From contig CAYUQI010000002.1 of assembly GCA_964446935.1 (NCBI GenBank), positions 1 through 64,000 of the forward strand: a DNA stretch of 64,000 nucleotides, written 5' to 3'. The notes under the pieces are model-generated. The model was not told the DNA's origin. It ran no database searches and worked only from the letters and a program-made list of their open reading frames with translations. Shown here piece after piece: positions 31,814 to 39,929 of the stretch. Each line of letters starts with the position of its first letter. Position 1 is the stretch's first letter. The stretch is from UASB124 sp964446935. Lineage in GTDB: Bacteria > Babelota > Babeliae > Babelales > RVW-14. The position numbers and the translations under genes are program-made.

Positions 31814-34204
31814 ATGAAATTTATTAAATCTTTTGAAACAATAAATATAAATGACATTGGTCTTGTTGGGGGCAAGAACGCTTCGCTCGGCGAAATGATA
31901 CAAAATTTGAGCAAAAAAGGAGTTCTTATTCCGTCAGGGTTTGCTATTACTGCTGATGCATATCGTGCTCATTTGGCAAGCAACAACCTTATTGAGCCTA
32001 TAAAAAAAGCGCTTGCTTCGATGAATAAGAAAAAATTGGATGATTTTGCAGCCCTTGGGCATGATATTCGGTTAATGATTCGTAGCGCCTCATTGCCTGA
32101 TGAAGTTGTGCAAGAAATACGGCAAGCATATCGTGACATGGAGCGGCGTTATGGCGCTCGTTGCGATGTTGCGGTTCGCTCATCGGCAACTGCTGAGGAT
32201 TTGCCAGAAGCCTCGTTTGCTGGTCAACAAGAAACGTATTTGAATATTCGTGGAGAAACCGAACTGCTTATTGCTTGCGTGCGATGTTTTGCCTCATTGT
32301 TTACCAACCGTGCTATTTCTTATCGAATGGACCACAATTTTGATCACATGAGTGTTGCGTTGTCTATTGGCGTGCAAAAGATGGTGAGATCAGATAAGGC
32401 AACTTCCGGTGTTATTTTTACCCTTGATACTGAAAGTGGTTTTAAGGACGTTGTTTTTATTACTGGATCATATGGGTTGGGTGAAAATGTGGTACAAGGT
32501 ACCGTAAACCCTGATGAATTTTATGTTTTCAAACCAACTCTCAAGACGGGCCACACCCCAATCCTTAAAAAGCGACTTGGAACAAAGTTGCTGAAAATGG
32601 TTTATGTGCAGGAGGGCAATGCTGTTACTAAAAATGTTCGAGTACCACTTGAAGAACGGCAGCGTTTTTCGCTGAGTGATGCAGAAATTATTGAGCTTGC
32701 GCATCAAGCATTGATTATCGAGGAACATTATTCAGCCCGTAAGGGAAGTTGGTGTCCGATGGATATTGAATGGGCCAAGGATGGTGATGATGGCAAGTTG
32801 TATATTGTCCAAGCTCGGCCAGAGACCGTTCATTCGAGTAAGCAGTATGCTACTGTTTTTGAAGAATATATATTACAAAAAGGGGCAAAAGACACTCACA
32901 CATCGCTGTGTATTGGTAAAAGCATTGGCCGAAAAATTGTTACAGGCAAAGCACGTGTCGTGGAATCAGCAAAAATGATCAGTTCGGTTAAGGCTGGGGA
33001 GATTTTGGTAACAGATATGACCGATCCTGACTGGGAACCAATTATGAAAATTGCCGGGGGAATTGTTACCAATCGTGGAGGCCGGACGTGCCATGCTGCC
33101 ATCGTGAGTCGCGAGCTTGGTATCCCTGCCATTGTAGGAACGACGCATGCTACTGGCAAAATAAAAACAGGACAAACCATTACCGTGGATTGTAGTAGCG
33201 GTGAAGTAGGTGTTGTGTATGATGGCGCAGTACCCTTTGAAATTAAGAAAGTTCCTGTTGATAAGCTCAAAAAACCGCCGGTTGATATTTTGATCAATTT
33301 AGGAAATCCGGATGAGGCGTTTTCTTTATCGCGGTTGCCTGTCAGTGGTGTTGGTTTAGCGCGGCTTGAGTTTATTATTAATAACAGCATTCAAATACAT
33401 CCAATGGCCTTGGTGTATCCGGAAAAAGTTACGAGTGCTGATGATAAAGCAGTCATTGATTCATTGACGATTGAATATAAGGATAAAAAACAATTTTTTG
33501 TCGATAAACTAGCACAAGAAGCAGGAACTATTGCTGCTGCTTTTTATCCTAAGCCCGTCATTATTCGTATGTCCGATTTCAAGAGCAATGAATATCGTAA
33601 ATTGATAGCAGGTTCCTTTTTTGAGCCCGAGGAAGAAAACCCAATGATTGGCTTTCGCGGTGCATCGCGTTATTTCCATGAACAGTACAAAGAAGCATTC
33701 AAACTTGAATGTTTGGCGATGAAAAAGATTCGTGAGGACATGGGGCTGGAAAATGTTGTGCTTATGATTCCCTTTGTTCGTACGGTTCAAGAAGCCCAGG
33801 CTGTTATCAATCTTATGAAATTACATGGCTTGGAACAAGGCAAAAAGGGGCTTGAGTTTTACATGATGTGTGAAGTTCCTTCAAATGTTATTTTGGTTGA
33901 TAAATTTAGCAAAGTTTTTAATGGTTTTTCTATAGGTTCTAACGATTTGACACAAATGACCTTAGCGGTTGATCGCGATTCGACACTTGTAGCGCCTATT
34001 TTTAATGAACGGGATGAAGCGGTTAAGACAATGATATCCATGGCTATTAAAGGCGCCAAACGGAATAACAGGAAAATTGGTATTTGTGGGCAGGCCCCTT
34101 CTGATTATCCAGAATTTGCTGAATTTTTGATTGCTGAGGGGATCGATTCGATATCGCTTAATCCAGATGCGGTATTGAAGGAGATTTTGCTGTTGGGCAA
34201 GTGA
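31814..34204 (+). CDS. ppsA: Phosphoenolpyruvate synthase (pyruvate, water dikinase)
   Basis: 796 residues, the normal length. The N-terminal ATP-grasp domain is present (GGKNASLGEMIQNL, AVRSSATAEDLPEASFAGQQET). The phosphohistidine swivel domain has TNRGGRTCHAAIVSRELGIPAIVG with the catalytic His near residue 424. The PEP/pyruvate TIM barrel carries MIPFVRTVQEA, SIGSNDLTQMTL and the C-terminal Cys in GICGQAPSD. The enzyme makes PEP from pyruvate with ATP to AMP, the entry to gluconeogenesis. With the class I aldolase and TpiA in the window it supports upward carbon flow to hexose phosphates. It is preceded by AGGAGG. Confidence 0.96.
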   Translation: MKFIKSFETININDIGLVGGKNASLGEMIQNLSKKGVLIPSGFAITADAYRAHLASNNLIEPIKKALASMNKKKLDDFAALGHDIRLMIRSASLPDEVVQEIRQAYRDMERRYGARCDVAVRSSATAEDLPEASFAGQQETYLNIRGETELLIACVRCFASLFTNRAISYRMDHNFDHMSVALSIGVQKMVRSDKATSGVIFTLDTESGFKDVVFITGSYGLGENVVQGTVNPDEFYVFKPTLKTGHTPILKKRLGTKLLKMVYVQEGNAVTKNVRVPLEERQRFSLSDAEIIELAHQALIIEEHYSARKGSWCPMDIEWAKDGDDGKLYIVQARPETVHSSKQYATVFEEYILQKGAKDTHTSLCIGKSIGRKIVTGKARVVESAKMISSVKAGEILVTDMTDPDWEPIMKIAGGIVTNRGGRTCHAAIVSRELGIPAIVGTTHATGKIKTGQTITVDCSSGEVGVVYDGAVPFEIKKVPVDKLKKPPVDILINLGNPDEAFSLSRLPVSGVGLARLEFIINNSIQIHPMALVYPEKVTSADDKAVIDSLTIEYKDKKQFFVDKLAQEAGTIAAAFYPKPVIIRMSDFKSNEYRKLIAGSFFEPEEENPMIGFRGASRYFHEQYKEAFKLECLAMKKIREDMGLENVVLMIPFVRTVQEAQAVINLMKLHGLEQGKKGLEFYMMCEVPSNVILVDKFSKVFNGFSIGSNDLTQMTLAVDRDSTLVAPIFNERDEAVKTMISMAIKGAKRNNRKIGICGQAPSDYPEFAEFLIAEGIDSISLNPDAVLKEILLLGK

Positions 34205-34214
34205 TTTTGGTCGT

Positions 34215-34243
34215 TTGCATGTTGATAATGCAACTGGTATAAT
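34215..34243 (+). promoter_or_regulatory. Promoter of cysteine-protease candidate, with overlapping inverted repeat
   Basis: TTGCAT (34215-34220) and TATAAT (34238-34243) have a 17-bp spacer. An inverted repeat TTGCAT/ATGCAA covers the -35 and half the spacer, which could be an operator. Confidence 0.65.
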
Positions 34244-34277
34244 AAAACAATAGAAAAATTAAGCAGATTCTTTAAAA

Positions 34278-35195
34278 ATGGTGGTTATTATGCTTCGCAA
34301 ACTAATAGTTTTTTTCGTATTTCTTAATCTAGTTGGTTCGTGCATAGGTGCGGTCAAAGAACCTCGTAGGAGGAAGCAACAGCCGCCCATTGTTTGTTTT
34401 GAATCAATTGATCAATCTACCTATGAAAAAAACGCAAAACAAAATATATATCATGGGCAGAACATGTGTGGTTTGTTTGCTACATACAATGGTCTTATGA
34501 TGCTGGATCATGCTCGCACAGGAGAACAACCGACCGGCGAACGTTGTAAAAATATTGATTTGTTCAATACATGGCTTGGCAAGAATGATCAGATTCTTAA
34601 AGACATAATAAATGACCAAACCATTAAAAAAGGTAAGTACCTCGGTGATTTGAGTGCTGACAATATCGAAGCATTGATTAAGAAACATGATTCATCGGTT
34701 AAGAAACATGATTCATCATGTAAAGATGTTTCAATCGTCATTCAGTGGCGTGATTTTGAAAAAGCGTTACGCGGTATGTATGACACTATGAAATCGTTTC
34801 GGCGTGATAAGGATCCACACTTGGTTATTGTTCATGCCAATAATCACTGGATTGCGATTGTTATTCTTGAGCATGAAACATGGTGTATGGATTCTTTCAA
34901 TGACACAACAACAACCGATCCTATTGTAACTCGTGTTGATACCCTATTTCGAAGAGACTCTCTATCTTCACAACGCGTGCATGTACGCGAGAAACGCAAA
35001 AGAAAGCAAATAACCCCAAAAAAAGATCCAAAGGATGTTGTTGAACTTTCTGATTCTGATGACGATGCTGATAAAAGCGTAGACAAAAATCAGCACAAAA
35101 GCGTTAAAGAGTCAGAAGACAAAAAGCATGATGTTCAAAAAACAGGCATCCAACCTGATGCCTCATCAGATAATTCTGGTTGTTCTATCCAATAA
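34278..35195 (+). CDS. Exported papain-like cysteine protease candidate with SIM-like and NLS-like tail
   Basis: 305 residues with a signal peptide (MLRKLIVFFVFLNLVGSCIG). The order of motifs is that of clan CA peptidases: HGQNMCGLFATYNGLMML (Q61, C64), then HANNHWIAIVIL (H190), then TWCMDSFND (D205). The spacing and the C...HW...[ND] order resemble Josephin-type deubiquitinases such as ataxin-3 (QEGSLCAQHCLNN ... EHWFTV ... FNLNS). The tail has a basic cluster (residues 238-249) and VVELSDSDDDAD (254-265), which fits the SUMO-interacting motif consensus plus acidic flank. A host ubiquitin- or SUMO-directed protease is a reasonable hypothesis; no homology search was possible. A 21-bp tandem duplication gives KKHDSSVKKHDSS. 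ATG 34290 is an alternative start. Confidence 0.5.
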   Translation: MVVIMLRKLIVFFVFLNLVGSCIGAVKEPRRRKQQPPIVCFESIDQSTYEKNAKQNIYHGQNMCGLFATYNGLMMLDHARTGEQPTGERCKNIDLFNTWLGKNDQILKDIINDQTIKKGKYLGDLSADNIEALIKKHDSSVKKHDSSCKDVSIVIQWRDFEKALRGMYDTMKSFRRDKDPHLVIVHANNHWIAIVILEHETWCMDSFNDTTTTDPIVTRVDTLFRRDSLSSQRVHVREKRKRKQITPKKDPKDVVELSDSDDDADKSVDKNQHKSVKESEDKKHDVQKTGIQPDASSDNSGCSIQ

Positions 35196-35276
35196 CAAAA
35201 AAGTGCTGCAAATTCTTAAAATATTGCTCCTCTGGCTCAGCTAAGAGCATACTCAATACAGTTTCATTGGGGTTTG

Positions 35277-35297
35277 GTTTTTGAAGTGGTCAAAAAC
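35277..35297 (+). promoter_or_regulatory. Hairpin directly upstream of ankyrin gene ribosome site
   Basis: GTTTTTGA and TCAAAAAC are a perfect 8-bp inverted repeat with a 5-nt loop, ending one base before the GAGGGGGGAG ribosome site of the gene at 35309. It could affect translation or bind a regulator; no further evidence. Confidence 0.35.
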
Positions 35298-35308
35298 GAG
35301 GGGGGAGT

Positions 35309-36175
35309 ATGAAAATTCAAAACCAATTTATTGTTTCGATTATAGTTTTCTTTTTATACGCAGTATATGTCCATGGTGCGGTCAAGAAGGAAAAAAAAGA
35401 TCAAAAGTCGCATTCTCAAGTTAATACAGAATTTAATTTAGCCGCCAAAGCTGGGTCTCTTAAAAAGCTTAAACAAGCTATTGATGAGGACGCCTCTATT
35501 GATTATGTAACTCCACGAACAGGGTGTGGATCGATTCATTGGCTTGCCACAAGTGGTGATATAACAGCGATAGAAGTTTTGTTGAAAAATGGTGCAGATG
35601 TTAACCAAAAAGATGATATGGGTAGAACATGTCTTTTTTCAGTGCTGAGTAATGAGCATGTTAATAATCTTAAAACGTTTAATATTCTCATTCGCAAACA
35701 TAGCGCTATTCTTGGTACTAAGGATAATAAAAGAAACACACTTTTTCACGCGGCAGCTGCAATAGGATCTACGTTTTGGATCAATACTTTGTGGGCTACT
35801 ATTTGCGAAAAATTTCCGGAGGAAGTAGCTAGCGGCCTGTTAAAAATGGAAAATATCGATCACAAAACAGCTCTTGATTTAGCACAAGGGCAATATGATT
35901 TTGCGGAAAAAAGGTATCAGAAGGCTCTTGATTCAAGTTCAGATCAAAGCAATGACCATTCAGTGATTAATCGTGCGAACAAGATGAAAAAGTACAAAAC
36001 CGTTATTACAACAATTGAGCAGCTATTGCATATCAAGCCACATGAAGAGAATAGTACGCAAAGTAGTAGTACGCAAAGCAGCAGTACTGCTACCCCTGCC
36101 CCATTGACCAAAATGAATAGCTTTGCGCCTGAGGATGATGATGGTCTTGGATCTGCTAGTAAAGATGATAGGTAA
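35309..36175 (+). CDS. Exported ankyrin-repeat protein
   Basis: 288 residues starting at ATG 35309 behind a very strong G-rich ribosome site. Signal peptide: KIQNQFIVSIIVFFLYAVYVHG. Residues ~45-135 hold about three ankyrin repeats (FNLAAKAGSLKKLKQAIDED; GSIHWLATSGDITAIEVLLKNGADVNQKDDMGRT; NTLFHAAAAIGSTFWINTL). The C-terminus is low complexity (STQSSSTQSSSTATPAP) and acidic (PEDDDGLGS). It follows the cysteine-protease candidate by 113 bp on the same strand, so they could share an effector-like role, which is inference. The segment after the signal peptide is lysine-rich. Confidence 0.85.
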   Translation: MKIQNQFIVSIIVFFLYAVYVHGAVKKEKKDQKSHSQVNTEFNLAAKAGSLKKLKQAIDEDASIDYVTPRTGCGSIHWLATSGDITAIEVLLKNGADVNQKDDMGRTCLFSVLSNEHVNNLKTFNILIRKHSAILGTKDNKRNTLFHAAAAIGSTFWINTLWATICEKFPEEVASGLLKMENIDHKTALDLAQGQYDFAEKRYQKALDSSSDQSNDHSVINRANKMKKYKTVITTIEQLLHIKPHEENSTQSSSTQSSSTATPAPLTKMNSFAPEDDDGLGSASKDDR

Positions 36176-36222
36176 ATATATGAATCGTTCATTCTGCCAA
36201 AATCAATAAAAATCTTGATTTA

Positions 36223-36252
36223 CTGACATTTAGCTTGTTTTTGTTCTACACT
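36223..36252 (+). promoter_or_regulatory. Candidate promoter for aldolase/LOG operon
   Basis: CTGACA (36223-36228) and TACACT (36247-36252) with an 18-bp spacer, about 50 bp before the aldolase start. Confidence 0.4.
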
Positions 36253-36304
36253 CTATTCATGAAACGTTAGTATGTAGGGTGGTTTGTAATGCAAAGAGGA
36301 CACA

Positions 36305-37216
36305 ATGGTGTTGAAGGATATCTCAGTCCCACTGACAGTACCGGAAAAATCACGCGATATTTTTTGTCAAAATTATAGCAAGGCCACCAATAGTACCGGT
36401 CGGCTTTTTTTATTTGCGGGGGATCAAAAAGTTGAACATCTGAATAAAGACTTTTATGGGCCAGGAATTGATCCTGAAGATGCCTCACCTGACCACCTGT
36501 TTGAAATAGCAAGTAAGGCCAAGATAGGCGTTTTTGCTACGAACTTGGGTCTTATTGCTCGTTATGCAACTAATTATTACAATGTGCGCTATATGGTAAA
36601 ACTGAACGGCAAGACCGATCTAGTATCTGCACAGCAGGCTGAACCACGAAGCCGTTGTTGGTCAACAATACAACAGGTAGCGTCGGTTAAAGCACGCACC
36701 GGGCTTGATATCGTTGGTGTAGGATTGACGATATATCTTGGTAGTGAATATGAGGCTGAAATGTTGGCAACGGCAGCTGAAATGATTTATGAAGCACATC
36801 AGATAGGTCTTTTGACAACGGTGTGGATGTACCCACGAGGCAAGGCAGTAAGCAATGAACGGAGTGCTGAGATTATTGCCGGTGCTGCCGGGGTTGCTGT
36901 GTGCTTAGGTGCAGATTTTGTGAAAGTTAATCCACCAGAGGCAGCTAAAAGCCTTGAAAGCGCCCAATTATTACGTCAAGCAACGGCGGCAGCTGGTAAT
37001 ACACGTGTAATTTGTTCTGGCGGTTCAAGTAAAAAAGAGCTCGATTTGTTACACGAGGTGTACAATCAAATTCATGTTGGTGGTGCTATGGGTGCCGCCA
37101 TTGGCCGTAATATTCATCAAAAAAATACACAGCAAGCAATCAAATTATGTAATGCATTAGCGTCGATTATTTTTGATGATGCAACGGTTGACGTTGCGCA
37201 ACAATGTTTAAAATAA
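36305..37216 (+). CDS. fbaB: Class I fructose-bisphosphate aldolase (FbaB/DhnA family)
   Basis: 303 residues. It shows the DhnA-type TIM barrel signatures: LFLFAGDQKVEHLN, LTTVWMYPRGKAVSN and GADFVKVNPPEAAKS, where the lysine is expected to form the Schiff base, and VICSGGSSKKELDLL and VGGAMGAAIGRNIHQK for phosphate binding. It interconverts fructose 1,6-bisphosphate with DHAP and glyceraldehyde 3-phosphate. Together with TpiA and PpsA elsewhere in the window it serves glycolysis or gluconeogenesis. The gene is in an apparent two-gene operon with the LOG-family gene 18 bp downstream. Confidence 0.9.
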   Translation: MVLKDISVPLTVPEKSRDIFCQNYSKATNSTGRLFLFAGDQKVEHLNKDFYGPGIDPEDASPDHLFEIASKAKIGVFATNLGLIARYATNYYNVRYMVKLNGKTDLVSAQQAEPRSRCWSTIQQVASVKARTGLDIVGVGLTIYLGSEYEAEMLATAAEMIYEAHQIGLLTTVWMYPRGKAVSNERSAEIIAGAAGVAVCLGADFVKVNPPEAAKSLESAQLLRQATAAAGNTRVICSGGSSKKELDLLHEVYNQIHVGGAMGAAIGRNIHQKNTQQAIKLCNALASIIFDDATVDVAQQCLK

Positions 37217-37234
37217 CCGAACAGGGGGTGGGGT

Positions 37235-37981
37235 ATGCGTTTCAGACGTATAAAAGAATACGCCAAGTTCTTGAAAAGTTTATTCAAAATAAATGTTCGG
37301 TTGTTATGGGGGATGTGGCGGTTAACCAAACTTCCGCAACCTGCCATTACGGTATTTGGTGGTTCTCGAATTCCTCATGACAGTATTCATGCTAAGATGG
37401 CGACTGAATTAGGCAAAATGCTTGCCGGTGATGGGTTTTCTATTATTACCGGCGGTGGCCCGGGCATTATGGCGGCCGCCAATCAAGGTGCTATTGAGTA
37501 TTTAAAAGAGTGTCATATCAATGGTAATCGGTGTCATAACGAAGTAGTTTCTGCCGGTATTGGGTTATTGCGCCTTAATATCGAAAAGACAAATCCTTAC
37601 CTACAAGAAAATATACAAATGACACACTTTTTTTCCAGAAAATGGTTGCTTGTTCGTTATTCAGTTGGTTTTGTGATATTCCCTGGTGGGTTTGGCACCC
37701 TTGATGAGTTGTTTGAAATTGTTACTCTTGTTCAATGTAATAGAATGGCGAAGGCTCCTATTATCCTTATGGATAAAAGTTATTGGCAACCATTGATGGA
37801 GTGGGTTGATCATCGTGCGTTGGCATATCAATTAATCTCCCCAGCCGATAAGAATATTTTTACCGTTGTCGATACGGTCGAAGAGGCTTTTACTATAATC
37901 CATGATTGCTGTAAAGGAATGGAAAAGTCGGTGCTGTATAATGGTGGTGAGCGGCAGAATAATGCCGGTGAACAGAAATAA
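37235..37981 (+). CDS. LOG-family nucleotide 5'-monophosphate phosphoribohydrolase
   Basis: 248 residues with ITGGGPGIMAAANQGAIEYL and the family signature FPGGFGTLDELFEIVTLVQ. The family was long annotated as lysine decarboxylase because of a PGGxGTxxE motif, but LOG enzymes cleave the base from nucleoside 5'-monophosphates (cytokinin-activating in plants, AMP/other nucleosidases in bacteria). The expected substrate here is an NMP, consistent with nucleotide recycling. The N-terminus is basic with a short hydrophobic stretch (FLKSLFKINVRLLWGMWRL). It is cotranscribed with the aldolase and ended by a very strong terminator. Confidence 0.85.
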   Translation: MRFRRIKEYAKFLKSLFKINVRLLWGMWRLTKLPQPAITVFGGSRIPHDSIHAKMATELGKMLAGDGFSIITGGGPGIMAAANQGAIEYLKECHINGNRCHNEVVSAGIGLLRLNIEKTNPYLQENIQMTHFFSRKWLLVRYSVGFVIFPGGFGTLDELFEIVTLVQCNRMAKAPIILMDKSYWQPLMEWVDHRALAYQLISPADKNIFTVVDTVEEAFTIIHDCCKGMEKSVLYNGGERQNNAGEQK

Positions 37982-38026
37982 AAATGAGAGAGGGACGAGG
38001 CAACAGCCTCGTCCCTCTCTCATTTT
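37981..38026. terminator. Very strong bidirectional terminator
   Basis: A 20-bp perfect stem with a 6-nt loop (CAACAG), A-run on the left and T-run on the right. It lies between the convergent LOG gene and ankyrin gene. Confidence 0.95.
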
Positions 38027-38040
38027 CTTCACAGAGAAGT

Positions 38041-39192
38041 TTATTCAGTTGCTCCATGATCCTGTAAATATTTAATCATTTTTCGATTTCTATGTTGTTG
38101 AGCCCAATAAAGAGCGGTATATCCGTAAAAATTTTTGTTGTTTACATTAACCCCCGCCTCCACCATTCTTTTCACACCAACAAAATTATTCTGTTTCGCG
38201 TAACTAACTAAAGTCTGAACCATCTTGTAGGGCGTCATTCCGAGCAGCCGTTGTTTACGCTTTATGGTTTCTACTTTTCTTATATCCGCCCACTCTGTTT
38301 TTTCTTGTGCTTCTTTAATTGCTTCTTTTGCATCTTCTTGTAAAGCTGCGGCTTTTTTTAGGATATCTTCTTTGGTTTGAAGAGTCTCATCTGCCAATAT
38401 TTGATCGGTAAATTTTTCTAATTTTTTTTCTTTGAGTATTGTTGTTATGTTTTCGATTTTTTTATTTTGTTCATCTAAGTCTTGTTTTAATCGCTTTAAG
38501 GTGGCCAATTCAATCTCGAGTTTGCCTTTTTTAATGACAAATTTAGTGTTAGCCTTTACCTTGGTTAAAATGTCTTGAATTTTTTCTATTTCAACGATCT
38601 GGCTTTCAATGTTTTCTAACTCTGCTTCCTTGTTTTTTATGTAGGTATCTAGATTAGATACAGTCCATAGACTTTCTTGTATATCAGCCACTGTTGTGTC
38701 AAAGTTGCCTGCTATTATTCTATTGATAAGTCTTCTTCCCCGTCCTGTTAGATCATAGTTGATGTTATGTTGATAAAAAGAAGCAATTATGGCAGCAATG
38801 CCAGTCAGGGATATCCCATCGAGCCATTTTTGTACCGCCACATTATCTTGTGGATAATATTCTAAATTTTTTCCTTCTTTAGAAAAACTTTTAATGTTGG
38901 GAGTTTCGCCAGCGTCAAAAGGGCTGTATATTACAGTAAAATCTCCAACATTCCTTTTAAATTTTAAAATTAATTTATATAAAATATCTAATTTCTCTGG
39001 ATTATCGGTTAAGTTGAGGGTGTTTTCATCGATATCGATGCATTGATTTGTTACGCCAAAAGGATCGTTTTCAATTTTTTTTACTACAGAATCAATTGTT
39101 TCTATTGTTATGAGTTTTTGTGAAGACTGGCCATAACAGGTGAGATAAGAAAATAAGACTATAAAAATAGAAAACATTTTAAAGATTCTCAT
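38041..39192 (-). CDS. Exported coiled-coil protein with C-terminal ankyrin repeats
   Basis: 383 residues. Signal peptide: IFKMFSIFIVLFSYLTCYG. The first ~190 residues match nothing I recognise. Residues ~195-300 are a long charged coiled coil (NKEAELENIESQIVEIEKIQ, LATLKRLKQDLDEQNKKIEN, ILKKAAALQEDAKEAIKEAQ). The C-terminus has about two ankyrin repeats (KQNNFVGVKRMVEAGVNVNNKNFYGYTALYWAQQHRNRKM). Coiled coil plus ankyrin suggests a multivalent protein-binding role outside the cytoplasm. Its promoter is not obvious. Confidence 0.8.
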   Translation of the reverse strand: MRIFKMFSIFIVLFSYLTCYGQSSQKLITIETIDSVVKKIENDPFGVTNQCIDIDENTLNLTDNPEKLDILYKLILKFKRNVGDFTVIYSPFDAGETPNIKSFSKEGKNLEYYPQDNVAVQKWLDGISLTGIAAIIASFYQHNINYDLTGRGRRLINRIIAGNFDTTVADIQESLWTVSNLDTYIKNKEAELENIESQIVEIEKIQDILTKVKANTKFVIKKGKLEIELATLKRLKQDLDEQNKKIENITTILKEKKLEKFTDQILADETLQTKEDILKKAAALQEDAKEAIKEAQEKTEWADIRKVETIKRKQRLLGMTPYKMVQTLVSYAKQNNFVGVKRMVEAGVNVNNKNFYGYTALYWAQQHRNRKMIKYLQDHGATE

Positions 39193-39311
39193 ATATTCTC
39201 CTTTTAAAAGAAGTACGTACTGTAAACAGATTTCTTTCTTTGTTGTATTATCCTGTTGTTATCACTAGTAACTAGCATACCACGGTCAATATCAGCAAGT
39301 GTTTTACGTAA

Positions 39312-39878
39312 TCAAAAGTGTATTCCTACATTAAACGTTTCAATAGTGGAATACTGAGGGCCTGTACCTGTTATTTGTGATTCCATTAGATGAGCAATGG
39401 TAACCGGAAGCTCTGGCAGGGTGAGTGGTGGCAAAGAATAATCTGGAATAGCTGTGAGGCTACAACGTGCAAGCGTGATGTGGGGGATACATGATTTTTC
39501 ATTGGTGTTGTGAATTGGTTGTTGATGATTATGTAAGAACGTTGTGATCATTTGTTTGATTTGGGTGACAAGTTTTGTATAGGCGTCATTGTTGTAATAT
39601 TCAGCCCAAATCATTCGGCGTGGGTCCTGTGGTGGTGCAAAGGTGACGCCCTTAAATTTCAAGGCAAATGGTTGGAGATGTTTAAAAACAGTGTTACATA
39701 CTAATACTAATCCTGGGATGAGTTCTTCGTTGGTATCCCCCAAAAAATGGAGGGTGATGTGGAGATTGCCCAGTGTTGTCCAGCGGACATTGGCAAGATG
39801 CAAAGCTTTGCAATACCTATCAAGCAATGTAAGACTTGTCTCCGGGAAGGGAATAGCGATAAAAAGACGCTTATTCAT
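39312..39878 (-). CDS. thpR: RNA 2',3'-cyclic phosphodiesterase (ThpR/LigT family)
   Basis: 188 residues with the two HxT motifs of the 2H phosphoesterase fold: NLHITLHFLG and PHITLARC, and the opening RLFIAIPFPE. These enzymes open 2',3'-cyclic phosphates on RNA ends (2'-phosphomonoester product), and early members were known as tRNA 2'-5' ligases. The physiological RNA is not known in bacteria generally. Length and both catalytic motifs are normal. The gene lies just downstream of the secretion cluster, on the same strand and 51 bp from its last gene, but need not be functionally linked. Confidence 0.9.
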   Translation of the reverse strand: MNKRLFIAIPFPETSLTLLDRYCKALHLANVRWTTLGNLHITLHFLGDTNEELIPGLVLVCNTVFKHLQPFALKFKGVTFAPPQDPRRMIWAEYYNNDAYTKLVTQIKQMITTFLHNHQQPIHNTNEKSCIPHITLARCSLTAIPDYSLPPLTLPELPVTIAHLMESQITGTGPQYSTIETFNVGIHF

Positions 39879-39929
39879 GTAACACCAAAATAAAGCGAAT
39901 TATATTAAGATTTCAGCTAACAGAATCTG

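Noticed and set aside
36045..36100. AGTAGTACGCAA repeats as a regulatory repeat
   Set aside because: They encode the STQSSSTQSSST low-complexity stretch of the ankyrin protein in frame.
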